Source: Maricaulis sp047308265
Lineage (GTDB): Bacteria > Pseudomonadota > Alphaproteobacteria > Caulobacterales > Maricaulaceae
Length of the DNA: 64,000 nucleotides
NCBI RefSeq assembly: GCF_047308265.1
Contig: NZ_JBKQWY010000002.1
Coordinates: forward strand, 248,001 to 312,000
Direction of reading: 5' to 3'
The notes beneath the pieces were generated by a model, which was not told the DNA's origin, ran no database searches, and worked only from the letters and a program-made list of their open reading frames with translations. The translations under genes were made by a program, and so were the position numbers. Shown here piece by piece: positions 24,503 through 33,465 of this stretch (within the stretch, counting starts at the first letter, position 1; each line of letters starts with the position of its first letter).

Positions 24503-25460
24503 ATCACAATCACTTACATATCCCGCGATCTCTGGCGCCCCCCGCGATGTTATCTGAGCTCGGTTCGGATACCAGTGTCCTGTCAGCATGCGTGTTTTTG
24601 GTTCCTCACCAGTCGGTCAGTACGGGTCGGTCAGTACGGGTCGGTCAGTACGGGTCGGTCAGCCGGTTCGAGGCGTCATCCGCCCTGACCTCCAGACTTG
24701 GCCTCCGCTGACGGAGGAATGGGCAGGGATAGATCCGCATAACTCATGATGCAGGATTGAATGTCTGCGAGAGCCGAAACATGGGGGCGACCTTGCCATC
24801 GCCCAACCGAAAGATTGCCGCAGCGTGACCGCGACCTGTCCGTGCGAGTGCCCGGATGTGAGTGGTCGGCAAATCCGATTCACACAGAGCTTTGTTGTTT
24901 TACGCGCCTGAATATCTTGGTTTTCCGCGGTCGTTGGTGATTCTTGCCCATGTTTGAACATGCGTTGCCCGACGCCGTTTTGATGCCTCCACAGGTTGGT
25001 GTTAAATAAAATTCACAATCCGGAAGGGTGGTCGCCTCATTTCTGCCCAGTGTTATCGTCACACTTCTCTATTAGAACGCGAGCGCTGGGGGACAGCTGA
25101 GCGCCACACGCGAATTTTGATCAAATATGAGCAGTTAGGCATGGATTCTTCCGCTTAACCTCTATTGATCGAAGTCGCACGCGGGGTTAGCGTTCGCTCC
25201 GAACAAGCGGCGCATCCGCGCCTATGAGATAGTGGGTCAACCACTACGGATCGGAGGCGGGGCCGGACAGACCATGTGTTTGCAGTCCGGGTAACACTCC
25301 GTCGACATTTGATGGCTAAGCCGAACGTATCGGCTGCGGCATCGTGCCGTTTGAATGCTTTTAGGGGGCCGCTCCGGCAGGCTATGCCGGGTCAGCACGA
25401 ATTTCAGTTTGCGGGGAGTCCGTTCCGGATGACCCGTATCGACCATTGTGAGGCGAGACT
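24503..25460. other. 958-bp non-coding interval upstream of the TonB operon
   Basis: This is the longest gene-free stretch in the window. It starts after tRNA-Gln, contains a 14-bp tandem repeat at 24612-24662, then AT-richer sequence around 25000-25190 (for example GTTAAATAAAATTCAC), and ends with GAGGCGAG before the DUF3450 ATG. Frames inside lack start signals and recognisable products. It probably contains the promoter and a long leader of the TonB operon; an unannotated small RNA is possible. Confidence 0.5.
24612..24662. repeat. 14-bp tandem repeat, about 3.6 copies
   Basis: GTCGGTCAG occurs four times at exactly 14-bp spacing, separated each time by TACGG. The array starts about 110 bp after the tRNA-Gln 3' end. 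There are no spacers, so this is not a CRISPR. It is consistent with replication slippage or a repeated protein-binding site. Confidence 0.92.
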
Positions 25461-26249
25461 ATGGTGAAGATGAAGGATATGGTTCGCACGTCGCTTATCG
25501 CGGCAATCACGGCTGGAGCCGTGAGCGCAACCGCCGGTGCTCAATCCGTGGGGAGCGTGATTGACGCCGCGGAACAAAGCACCACTGCGGGTCAACAAAC
25601 TCAGGCCCGGATCGACCGCCTGGACGACCAGCGTACCGATGCAGAGCTCGAATACCGCGCCCTGCTGCAACAGATTGAATCTCAGCAGCTCTTTATCGAG
25701 CAGCAGCAGATCTTCATTCGTTCCCAAGAGAACGAATTCGAAAGCCTGAACCAGCAGCTGGCCCGAGTGGACAATATCGAGACCGAACTGGCTCCGATGC
25801 TCCGCGAAATGGTTGTCAGCCTGGAGAATTTCATCAATCTCGACCTGCCGTTCCGTCTCGAAGGTGAAAATGGTCGTCAGGCGCGCATCGAACGCCTGTA
25901 TACGGTCGTTGATGATCCGAACATCTCCCCGGCTGAGCGTTATCGCGCCATCCTGAACGCTTATGAAATCGAAGCTTCCTACGGTCGTTTCATTCGTTCC
26001 TACGACGAGACAGTTCTCGACGAAGCCGGCAATCCGGTTCCTGTCGTGATCTTGCAGCTTGGCCGTATCGCTGCGATCCGCAAGTATAACGATGACACCA
26101 TGACCATCCGTTATAACGGGGCCGACGACTGGCAGCCGCTGGCTTCGTCCTACCTGTCCGACGTCACCCGCGCGATCCGTATCGCCCAGGAAGTGACGAC
26201 CCCGTCCGTCTACACGATCCCGCTGCCGGGACCGCAGGTTGCTCAATAA
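25461..26249 (+). CDS. DUF3450 periplasmic protein of the TonB operon
   Basis: A 262-residue secreted protein. The signal peptide ends near AGAQ (residue 28). A long coiled coil follows (about 35-110, rich in Gln, Glu and Leu), then an alpha/beta domain with VSLENFINLDLPFRLEGENGRQARIERL, the DUF3450 hallmark. DUF3450 genes commonly precede TtpC-ExbB-ExbD-TonB sets, and the protein probably takes part in that TonB complex in the periplasm; its exact role is not established. It is first in a seven-gene operon and uses strongly biased codons (many CGT, CTG, GGT), suggesting high expression. Confidence 0.88.
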   Translation: MVKMKDMVRTSLIAAITAGAVSATAGAQSVGSVIDAAEQSTTAGQQTQARIDRLDDQRTDAELEYRALLQQIESQQLFIEQQQIFIRSQENEFESLNQQLARVDNIETELAPMLREMVVSLENFINLDLPFRLEGENGRQARIERLYTVVDDPNISPAERYRAILNAYEIEASYGRFIRSYDETVLDEAGNPVPVVILQLGRIAAIRKYNDDTMTIRYNGADDWQPLASSYLSDVTRAIRIAQEVTTPSVYTIPLPGPQVAQ

Positions 26250-26276
26250 GCGCCCTCAGGAACGGAGAGTTAAGTG

Positions 26277-27656
26277 ATGCAAAAGATCAAAACGCTTGCC
26301 GCAGCCCTGACCCTGGGCGTGGCTATGACCGCAGGCGCCCTGGCTCAACAGCCGGCGTCCTCCATTGGTGAACTGCTCAACCGCGTGCGTTCCGACGTGC
26401 GTGAAACCTCGCAGGAAAACCAGGAACGTCTGTCTGAGTTTCAGGCAAACACAAACCGTCAGCAGGCTCTGCTGCAAAACGCTCGCAACCAGCTGGCTGC
26501 ACTTGAGCGTGAAAAAGATCAGCTCGAAGCTCAGTACGAAGCGAACCAGATCCGCAATGACGAGCTCGATATCGAGCTGCGTGAGCGCCAGGGTTCCTTC
26601 CGTGAACTCTTCGGTCAGGCGCGCCAGTCCGCTGGCGAATTTGCTGCCCTGATCGACAGCTCTATCGTGTCGTCTCAGTATCCGGGTCGTGCAGACGCCC
26701 TGGAAGAACTGGCTGACAGCCGTACGCTGCCGACCCGTATGGAACTCGACCAGCTGTGGCGCCTGATGATCGAGGAAATGATCTATCAGGGTCAAGTCGT
26801 GACCTTCCAAGCCCGTGTCAACGGTCTGGCCGACGGCCAGGAAGTCGACGCCACGCGCGTGGGTCCGTTCGCTGTGTTCTCCTCCTATAACGGCAATCAG
26901 CGTTTTGCGCGTTTTGCCCAGGATGAAACCACTGGCGTTTGGGCGCTGCAGGACATGGCGACACAGCCGCCGGCTAATTTTGTTGCCGGTGCCTCGAACC
27001 TCTACAATGCCGAACCGAACGAAATCGTGCGCGGCACGATCGATCCGTCCCGCGGCGGTCTCCTGGAGATCTACAAGGACGTTCCGGACCTCGGTCAGCG
27101 TATCGAGCAAGGTGGCCTCGTCGGTTACATCATCCTCGGCCTGCTGGCGATTTCTGTCGTCTTCGGTCTGTTCCGCCTGTTCTCTCTGGTGACCACGCAG
27201 ATGGCTGTGTCTTCCCAGAAGCGCTCTTCCAAAGCCAAGAAGGGCAACCCGCTGGGTCGTGTCATGCTGGCTTACGAGGCGGCCAAGGACAAAGGCGTGG
27301 AAACTGTCGAGCTGAAGCTGGACGAAGCCATTCTGCAGGAAACGCCGAAACTCGAGTTTGGCCTGAACTTCCTGAAGCTTGGCGCTGGTATCGCACCGCT
27401 CCTGGGTCTGCTGGGTACGGTGACCGGTATGATCAAGACCTTCACCATGATCACCATCTTCGGTGCCGGTGACCCGCAGGTCATGGCCGGCGGTATCTCC
27501 GAAGCCCTGATGACCACGGTTCTCGGTCTTGTTGCATCCATCCCGCTTCTGTTCATCCACAGCTTTGCTGCGAGTTTCGCACGCGGTGTCCAGCAGGTGC
27601 TCGAAGAGCAGGCTGCCGGTATCGTTGCCCGTCACTCTGAAGAGCAGCAATCCTAA
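26277..27656 (+). CDS. TtpC-like MotA/TolQ/ExbB proton-channel protein
   Basis: A 459-residue inner-membrane protein. Signal peptide (residues 1-24), a periplasmic coiled-coil domain (about 30-110, QENQERLSEFQANTNRQQALLQ), a further periplasmic domain, then a membrane helix near 275-295. The C-terminal MotA/TolQ/ExbB domain (about 350-440) contains GLNFLKLGAGIAPLLGLLGTVTGMI. This layout matches TtpC, the extra channel-like subunit of Vibrio TonB2 systems. It energises outer-membrane receptors together with ExbB-ExbD-TonB. A GTG directly before the ATG is an alternative start; CGGAGAG precedes both. Codon bias suggests abundant expression. Confidence 0.9.
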   Translation: MQKIKTLAAALTLGVAMTAGALAQQPASSIGELLNRVRSDVRETSQENQERLSEFQANTNRQQALLQNARNQLAALEREKDQLEAQYEANQIRNDELDIELRERQGSFRELFGQARQSAGEFAALIDSSIVSSQYPGRADALEELADSRTLPTRMELDQLWRLMIEEMIYQGQVVTFQARVNGLADGQEVDATRVGPFAVFSSYNGNQRFARFAQDETTGVWALQDMATQPPANFVAGASNLYNAEPNEIVRGTIDPSRGGLLEIYKDVPDLGQRIEQGGLVGYIILGLLAISVVFGLFRLFSLVTTQMAVSSQKRSSKAKKGNPLGRVMLAYEAAKDKGVETVELKLDEAILQETPKLEFGLNFLKLGAGIAPLLGLLGTVTGMIKTFTMITIFGAGDPQVMAGGISEALMTTVLGLVASIPLLFIHSFAASFARGVQQVLEEQAAGIVARHSEEQQS

Positions 27657-27679
27657 GGGATTGAACAGGAGGATCCGGT

Positions 27680-28213
27680 ATGGATTTCAACGCCATCATA
27701 ACCGGCCTCCAGGAGTTCCTCGAGCGTGGGGGCCCCGTCCTGACGGTGATCATGATCACCACCTTTGTGATGTGGGCCTTCATCTTCGAGCGGTTTGCCT
27801 ATTTCTTCTTTGCCCAGCCGGGCCAAGCGAACCAGGCAATCCGGGAATGGACGGCGCGTGGGGACAAATCGTCCTGGTATGCACACGCCATCCGTGACCA
27901 ACTCATCTCGGAGGTCAAACAGCGCTGTGACCAAAATGTCGAGCTGGTGAAAGCCCTCGTCGCGGTCGCTCCGCTCTTCGGTCTGCTGGGCACCGTGACC
28001 GGCATGGTTACCGTGTTCGACGTTATGTCGATTTCCGGCTCATCTGACGCCCAGGCCATGTCGGCCGGTGTCTCTCGGGCAACGATCCCGACGATGGCAG
28101 GCATGGTTGCCTCGCTGTCCGGACTGATCTTTGCCACCCAGATTGAACGTCTGGCCCAGCGTCGTGTCGCTGTGCTGGCGGACAAGATGGAACTGACTGA
28201 GGGAGAGGCCTGA
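27680..28213 (+). CDS. exbB: ExbB-type proton channel protein
   Basis: A 177-residue MotA/TolQ/ExbB protein with three membrane helices: about 20-42, and two in the C-terminal half. LVAVAPLFGLLGTVTGMVTVFDVMS and AGVSRATIPTMAGMVASLSGLIFA form the proton-path helices. It is the short ExbB that forms the pentameric motor around ExbD. It follows the TtpC-like gene by 23 bp, with AGGAGG before the ATG, and its stop overlaps the ATG of exbD1 by one base. It harvests proton motive force for TonB-dependent uptake. Confidence 0.94.
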   Translation: MDFNAIITGLQEFLERGGPVLTVIMITTFVMWAFIFERFAYFFFAQPGQANQAIREWTARGDKSSWYAHAIRDQLISEVKQRCDQNVELVKALVAVAPLFGLLGTVTGMVTVFDVMSISGSSDAQAMSAGVSRATIPTMAGMVASLSGLIFATQIERLAQRRVAVLADKMELTEGEA

Positions 28214-28626
28214 TGCGGCGTCGTCGTCAACAAGGTGGAGGTGATCAGGCCGAGGTCAATATGACCCCGATGCTCGACATCGTCTTCATCCTGCTCATCT
28301 TCTTCATCGTAACCGCCACCTTCCTTCAGGAAGCGGGCATCGACATGCGGCCACCGCCGCCGTCTGATGATCCGCCGCCGAACGAGGAAGTCGATCCGGC
28401 CATTATCGTTCAGGTCAATAATGACGATCAGATTTTCGTCAATCGCCTGCAAACCGAGCCGGACCGCGTTCTGTCTGCCATCAATAGTATTCGGGCCGAG
28501 GCACCCAATAGTGCCGTTGTTCTCGAAGTCTATGACGAGGCATCTCATGGCGTGGTGGTCACCATCTTTGACGAGATGAAAGTTAACGAAATCCCGGTGA
28601 CGATTAATCGTCAGCAGGGTTCCTAG
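28213..28626 (+). CDS. exbD: ExbD-type protein 1
   Basis: A 137-residue biopolymer transport protein. A short basic, Gln/Gly-rich cytoplasmic start (MRRRRQQGGGDQAEVN) leads to MTPMLDIVFILLIFFIVTATF, the single membrane helix containing the essential proton-carrying aspartate. A proline-rich neck (PPPPSDDPPPNEE) and a periplasmic ExbD domain follow. It partners the ExbB and TtpC-like proteins. Its ATG overlaps the exbB stop, and a second ExbD gene follows 15 bp later, the usual paired arrangement in TtpC-type operons. Confidence 0.94.
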   Translation: MRRRRQQGGGDQAEVNMTPMLDIVFILLIFFIVTATFLQEAGIDMRPPPPSDDPPPNEEVDPAIIVQVNNDDQIFVNRLQTEPDRVLSAINSIRAEAPNSAVVLEVYDEASHGVVVTIFDEMKVNEIPVTINRQQGS

Positions 28627-28641
28627 TCGGAGGGTATGGAA

Positions 28642-29046
28642 ATGGCGCGACGCGTCAGTCGAGTAAATACCGACGAGGAAGATGTTGAGCTGAACATGAC
28701 GCCCATGCTGGACGTCGTCTTCATCCTCTTGATCTTCTTCATCGTGACCTCCGTCTTCATCAAGGAGCCGGGAGTTGAAGTTGAGCGGCCGGAAGCCGTG
28801 ATCACCAGTGATGAGCGTCCGACCATGCTGGTCGCCGTCACGGGTGAGAACGAGATCTTTATCAACCGGCGTGTGTATGAGCAGGCTCAGGTTCGTGGTA
28901 TCATCGAGCAATTGATGGAAGAAAACCCGCGTGCTGAAGCCGTAATCCAGGGCGATCAGGATGCCGATATTGGCATTATCCTGGACGTTCAGGAGTTGCT
29001 CGGTGAGTTGGGCGTGGAAGTCAAAGTTTCCACCGTCGAGCCTTAG
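28642..29046 (+). CDS. exbD: ExbD-type protein 2
   Basis: A 134-residue ExbD paralogue. The helix MTPMLDVVFILLIFFIVTSVF carries the conserved aspartate, and a periplasmic domain ends with VKVSTVEP. I chose the ATG at 28642 because GGAGG lies 8 bp upstream; the ATG at 28636 is too close to it. Two ExbDs per operon fit a heteromeric ExbD dimer inside the ExbB pentamer, which is inference from known stoichiometry. It lies 9 bp upstream of the tonB start. Confidence 0.94.
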   Translation: MARRVSRVNTDEEDVELNMTPMLDVVFILLIFFIVTSVFIKEPGVEVERPEAVITSDERPTMLVAVTGENEIFINRRVYEQAQVRGIIEQLMEENPRAEAVIQGDQDADIGIILDVQELLGELGVEVKVSTVEP

Positions 29047-29055
29047 GAGGAGAGA

Positions 29056-29682
29056 ATGGGTAGCAGTCTTCTTCGCCTTATTATCGGCATCCCGCTGGCC
29101 ATTGCAGTCACTGTGGGAGTCTTCTGGCTCATGATCGTCAACATTCGTGTGGGTGATCTGGATCTGGATGAAGAGGCCACGCAGTACGACATTGTGATCA
29201 ATCAGGAAGTCGCTGAGGTGGATGTCCGCCGCCGCGAAACGACGATTGATGACGTGGAAAGTGTCGAACCGCCGCCGCCGCCGCCGCAAATTGAACGTCA
29301 ACGTGCGGAGCAACCGACTGAAGGTCTGTCGACCATCATTGGTGAGATTCCGTCCTTTGATGCCCCGACTCTCAATTCAGACAGTATCAGCTTCTCGGTA
29401 TCCGATCGTGATGCCCAGCCGCTGGTCCGGATTGAGCCGCAATATCCGCCGCGCGCAGCTGAGCGAGGCATTCAGGGGAGTTGTGCAGTCCAGTTTGATG
29501 TGACACCGGACGGTACGCCGACCAATATCACGATCATGACCGGCCGCTGTGATAGCTCTTTGTTTGAGCGCGCTGCTATTCGTGCGGTGGAGCGCTGGCG
29601 GTATCAGCCGAGAGTTGAGGATGGTGTTCCGGTCGCTCGTCGTGGTGTCCAGACATCGTTCGAATTCCAGCTGGCTGACTAG
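29056..29682 (+). CDS. tonB: TonB energy-transducing protein 1
   Basis: A 208-residue protein anchored by an N-terminal helix (about 7-28, LLRLIIGIPLAIAVTVGVFWLM). It has a short proline stretch (EPPPPPPQ) and a C-terminal TonB domain (about 125-208) with the QYPPRAAERGIQGSCAVQFDV motif. Two cysteines (GSC, GRC) probably form a disulfide, as in other short TonBs. ERWRYQPRVEDGVPVARRGVQTSFEF completes the family pattern. It transmits energy from the ExbB/ExbD/TtpC motor to TonB-dependent receptors. Compared with E. coli TonB it is short and has a reduced Pro-rich spacer. Confidence 0.94.
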   Translation: MGSSLLRLIIGIPLAIAVTVGVFWLMIVNIRVGDLDLDEEATQYDIVINQEVAEVDVRRRETTIDDVESVEPPPPPPQIERQRAEQPTEGLSTIIGEIPSFDAPTLNSDSISFSVSDRDAQPLVRIEPQYPPRAAERGIQGSCAVQFDVTPDGTPTNITIMTGRCDSSLFERAAIRAVERWRYQPRVEDGVPVARRGVQTSFEFQLAD

Positions 29683-29730
29683 AGCATAACCGCGCTCTGG
29701 ATGGCAGAGTGTGGTAGACTGGCAAAGGAT

Positions 29731-29759
29731 CCGGGCAGTGCCTAACAGGCACTGCCCGG
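29731..29759 (+). other. strong hairpin between tonB and TPR gene
   Basis: A perfect 12-bp stem CCGGGCAGTGCC / GGCACTGCCCGG with a TAACA loop, 48 bp after the tonB stop. No T-run follows, so it may be an mRNA-stabilising element or attenuator rather than a full terminator. It lies inside an otherwise continuous operon. Confidence 0.7.
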
Positions 29760-29918
29760 GACCAGAACGACAAAAGGGGGAGGCCCGCATTGGGCGCGCT
29801 TTTGTCAAACTGAGTTTGGGGTCCGACCCGCATTGTCCAGGAAGGGCGCAATGCTGACAGGTCTGGATCAGGAGATTTAGAAGGCCCGCCGGCAACGGCA
29901 GGTGTGAAGGAGCCATCG

Positions 29919-31463
29919 ATGATCCGCTTTAAGGGTTTCGATCTGACGGCATTGATGCGGACGACCGCCGTCCTGGCCGTTGCCGTTTCGTTGGCCGGTG
30001 TTGCGGTCACGGACGCGGACGCCCAGCGCCGCCGCAATAACAACCAAGAGCAAAGCGAGGAAGAGGCGGCTGCTGAACGCACTTTCTCCGCAGCGATTGG
30101 TCAAATCGTTCTTGACGCGCAGACAGCTCAGGGTGAGGAGCGTTTCGCAGACTCGATTACCTTGCTGAACCAGGCGCTCGGCAATTCTGATATCAATCCA
30201 TATGAACGCTCCGTCTCGCTCCAGATGCGTGGACGTGCGTATTTCGAAACCGACCGAACCGCTCTCGCCTTGCGAGACTGGGAAGGTGCGATCGAAACCG
30301 GTGCCATGCTGCCGTCGGAGATTGTCAATCTCCGTGTCAATATCGGTCAGCTTTACATCATCGAAGAAAACTACGACGCGGGCATTCGCTCTTTTGAGTT
30401 GGCCATTCAGGCCGGTGCAGAAATGACGGCTCCGTTGTCCAAAATGCTGGCCCAGGCCTATGCGCAGGCTGAACGTTATCGTGACGGTCTGGTTCACGCT
30501 GAACGTTTCTGGTCGCTTCTGCCGACGGCTGAGCGCCAACGTGGCGATTACATGTTGATGCTGTTCTTCTACCAGCAGCTTGATGACATCCCGAACCAGA
30601 TGCGGATCGTGGAAGCCATGGTCGGTCGCTGGCCGGACGACAAGCGCAACTGGACGTCCTACGCGTCTCTGCTGGCTCAGGTTGGACGTGAAAGCGATGC
30701 GTTTGAGGCCAATAAGGTCATGTACCTCAATGGTATGCTGACTGAGAGCCGCGAACTGGTCCGGATTGCCCAATACTATTCGTTCTACGAATACCCGTTC
30801 CGTGGTGCCGTGATCCTAGAACGTGAACTCAATGCGGGTCGTGTTGAGCGTAATCGGGAAAACCTTTCTCTGCTGGCCAATATGTGGCGTCAGTCTCGTG
30901 AGTGGGAGCGCGCTGTTCCGGTTCTGCGCCAGCTGGCGCAACTGACGGGCGCAGGCCCGGATTGGGAGAAACTGGGTGAGGCTCATTACCAGCTCAAACA
31001 GCTGGCCGAAGCCGAAACAGCGTTTCAGGAAGCTCTGGAACGTGGTGGTCTGAACCGTCCGGGCACGACCTGGACGCTTCTGGGCAATGTGCGTTACGAG
31101 CTGGGCCAGCGACAGTCTGCGATCCAAGCCTTCCAGCAAGGTACGAGCTATCCTTATTCCCGACGCACCGCTTCGGGCTGGGTAAATTTCGTTCGCAATG
31201 AGATCCAGGGCGAGATCAACCGGGCGGCACGTCGCGAGCAGATTTTCCGCGATGAATGCCGTCTGAACGTTGATGCGCTTATGGGGTCGGCCCAAATTCT
31301 GGGTACCGTTGCTATCGATGAGCGCACCGGCGAAGAACGCCTCGCCATCGAAGTGCCGGAACAGTGTCAGTCGCTCTACAACCAGTTCGGCGATGAGATC
31401 GAAGAAGTGGAAGAAGCCAGCGCTGAAACTGACTCAAGCGAAGAGAGCTCTTCTGCCGGCTAA
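29919..31463 (+). CDS. TPR-repeat secreted protein of the TonB operon
   Basis: A 514-residue protein. Hydrophobic N-terminal signal (about 10-30), a Gln/Glu-rich stretch (RRRNNNQEQSEEEAAAE), then tetratricopeptide-like helical repeats over most of the length (for example FADSITLLNQALGNSDINPYERSVSLQMRG). A C-terminal region has two cysteines (RDECRLNV, EQCQSLY) and an acidic tail. TPR proteins are regular partners of TtpC-type TonB operons and probably scaffold the periplasmic side. The ATG at 29919 has AAGGAG 6 bp upstream. It is homologous to the next gene, and the codon bias matches the rest of the operon. Confidence 0.88.
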   Translation: MIRFKGFDLTALMRTTAVLAVAVSLAGVAVTDADAQRRRNNNQEQSEEEAAAERTFSAAIGQIVLDAQTAQGEERFADSITLLNQALGNSDINPYERSVSLQMRGRAYFETDRTALALRDWEGAIETGAMLPSEIVNLRVNIGQLYIIEENYDAGIRSFELAIQAGAEMTAPLSKMLAQAYAQAERYRDGLVHAERFWSLLPTAERQRGDYMLMLFFYQQLDDIPNQMRIVEAMVGRWPDDKRNWTSYASLLAQVGRESDAFEANKVMYLNGMLTESRELVRIAQYYSFYEYPFRGAVILERELNAGRVERNRENLSLLANMWRQSREWERAVPVLRQLAQLTGAGPDWEKLGEAHYQLKQLAEAETAFQEALERGGLNRPGTTWTLLGNVRYELGQRQSAIQAFQQGTSYPYSRRTASGWVNFVRNEIQGEINRAARREQIFRDECRLNVDALMGSAQILGTVAIDERTGEERLAIEVPEQCQSLYNQFGDEIEEVEEASAETDSSEESSSAG

Positions 31464-31490
31464 GCCGTCTCTGTTTCCACCAAGTTTGAT

Positions 31491-31520
31491 AAACGCCCTG
31501 GCCGCCCGGTCAGGGCGTTT
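31491..31520 (+). terminator. intrinsic terminator after TonB operon
   Basis: A 10-bp stem AAACGCCCTG / CAGGGCGTTT around GCCGCCCGGT, followed by TTCTG and lying 28 bp after the TPR stop. It closes the main operon before the second TPR-TonB pair. Confidence 0.88.
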
Positions 31521-31716
31521 TTCTGTGTTCGAATACATGTCGAGGTTGGGCGATGATCCCCGGTCGTGAAAATGGAGGTTTCCTGACGCAGCCTCAATCT
31601 CGGCAAGATTGAATCACACGCTGACTGCTATCCAGACACGACAAAGGCGGTGTGGGACTGGCTTTGCTCGGGATGGGCCCGTCCCAGCTGACAATGGGAT
31701 GCGAGGGAGAGTCAGT

Positions 31717-33243
31717 ATGAGCACGATGACGAGGCAAGGTGAGACATCAGGTGGACCAGGATCCAAGATGCGAGCAATCTGGATCAGATTGAGCCGTATC
31801 TGGCTGGTGTTCGGGTTGGCAATCACGCTGACGGGCCCTGCCAAGGCCGCTGAAGATTTCGGACACGGACGCACCTCTCTTGAACGTCCAATCAGGAACG
31901 ACGTCAGCCTGTCAGATGGTGACTTACTGTCCAGCCGAGTGGGCGCGCGCATTCTGGAGGCCCTTGAAAGCCGCGAGGCGGAAGATCCCCATGGCGCAAT
32001 CTCGCTGCTGAGCGAGATCCTGGAGAGCCCGGGGCTGAGCCCGTTCGAACGGGCGACCGTCCTCTCCCTGCGAGGCGAAACCTGGCATCAAACCGGTAAT
32101 ATCACAGGTACGATCGAAGACTTTACGCATGCGCTTCGATTGCAGGTTCTGCCGCCCGAGCAGGCTAATTCCATGCGTATCAACACGGCCATCCTGCTTC
32201 TCAGTCAGGAGGACTATGAAGCGGCGATCGGATGGCTCGAAGACGCCCTGGTCTTTGGATACCCGCTGGATGAAGAGATCGCCCTCTGGCTGGCTCAGGC
32301 GTATGCGGTCACCGAACAGTATGACGTCGGCGAGATGTATGCCCGCCAGGCCGTGCAGCTGGCACAAACCCCGGAACGAAGCCGGTTTTTATTGTTGATG
32401 TTCTATCTTGAGCGGCGCGCTGACATGTCTGAACAGCTGCATGTCATCGAACGTATGCTGGGATTGTGGCCGGGCGACAAGGAGGTTTGGGCGCGATATG
32501 CGAACGTCTTGAACGAGATGGGGCGTGAGACTGACGCTTTCCACGCCTATTCCGTCATGTATTCGCGGGGGTTGCTGGACACGGAGAATGAGATCATTCG
32601 GCTGGTCCAGCATTATAACTATCAAGGCTACCCCTATCGTGGTGGTGATATCCTTGAACGGGAAATCAATGCCGGTCGTGTCGCTGCAATAGCAGAGCAT
32701 TACCGCCTCTTGGCACACTCCTGGCAATTGGCGCGGGAATGGAACCGGTCACTGCCTGTATTGCGGCGTGTGGCGACCCTGACCGGCGCAGGCGAGGATT
32801 ATCAGACCCTCGCTGAGGCTTTGTATCAGGTACGCGACCATTCGGAGGCTGAGGCCGCCTATGTCCAGGCCCTGAATGTTGGTGGATTGCATCGCCCCGG
32901 TGATGCCTGGCTTCAGCTGGGGGTGATCCGGCAGGAACAAGGCAAGCCGCAGCGTGCGATGCTGGCCTTCGAGGAAGCGTTGTCATTTGAGTACTCCCGC
33001 GCCGCGGCACAAGGCTGGGTCTCATTCATCCAACGTCGACAGGCTGTGCTTGATGGTATGGACGCGCTGGAAGAGCAGCTGGACCGGGAACGCTGTGCGT
33101 TGAGGGTTGAGGAAGCACGACGCGGCTTCCAGATCGATCCCAATGCGCGCTTCGATACGGACGGACGCCCGATTCTGAATTTTGATGAGACGTGCCTGCG
33201 TTTCTATTCACCTCAGGGTGTGGCCTTGCCAGAACGAAGCTAG
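31717..33243 (+). CDS. TPR-repeat protein, paralogue of the upstream TPR protein
   Basis: A 508-residue homologue of the preceding TPR protein. It has the same organisation and several co-linear stretches (for example SPFERATVLSLRGETWHQTGN against PYERSVSLQMRGRAYFETDR; ALNVGGLHRPGDAWLQLG against ALERGGLNRPGTTWTLLG) and a paired-Cys C-terminus. A signal or anchor helix (IWLVFGLAITLTGPAKAA) lies near residues 25-45. GGGAGAG precedes the ATG at 31717; an in-frame upstream extension is not used. It lacks the acidic tail of its paralogue. With the following tonB it forms a duplicated TPR-TonB unit. Confidence 0.82.
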   Translation: MSTMTRQGETSGGPGSKMRAIWIRLSRIWLVFGLAITLTGPAKAAEDFGHGRTSLERPIRNDVSLSDGDLLSSRVGARILEALESREAEDPHGAISLLSEILESPGLSPFERATVLSLRGETWHQTGNITGTIEDFTHALRLQVLPPEQANSMRINTAILLLSQEDYEAAIGWLEDALVFGYPLDEEIALWLAQAYAVTEQYDVGEMYARQAVQLAQTPERSRFLLLMFYLERRADMSEQLHVIERMLGLWPGDKEVWARYANVLNEMGRETDAFHAYSVMYSRGLLDTENEIIRLVQHYNYQGYPYRGGDILEREINAGRVAAIAEHYRLLAHSWQLAREWNRSLPVLRRVATLTGAGEDYQTLAEALYQVRDHSEAEAAYVQALNVGGLHRPGDAWLQLGVIRQEQGKPQRAMLAFEEALSFEYSRAAAQGWVSFIQRRQAVLDGMDALEEQLDRERCALRVEEARRGFQIDPNARFDTDGRPILNFDETCLRFYSPQGVALPERS

Positions 33244-33465
33244 AGCAGGAACCACGCACTCGCTCCATCCCCAAAAATGACCTTAATCCAGCCGGTTTCA
33301 TGCCATGTGACGCGGTCAGATTGAGGCTTCTGATTGCTCAACTTGGGACGAGCGATCAGGCCTGGACGGTGGCGATCCATGGGATATGGACGCCAGATGG
33401 TCCGGGCAATCGAAACGACCTGCGCAGTTCAGGGCTGTGATGCGTACGTCCGTGGGGAGACGACA

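Noticed and set aside
24612..24662. possible CRISPR array
   Set aside because: Units are contiguous 14-bp repeats without spacers, and no cas genes are present.
26256..27650. 464-codon minus-strand frame opposite the TtpC-like gene
   Set aside because: It is an antisense shadow of a strongly codon-biased gene with no domain match.
27799..29313. 504-codon minus-strand frame across exbB, exbD and tonB
   Set aside because: The plus-strand genes match known families with tight spacing and ribosome-binding sites. The minus frame is an antisense shadow favoured by the operon's codon bias.
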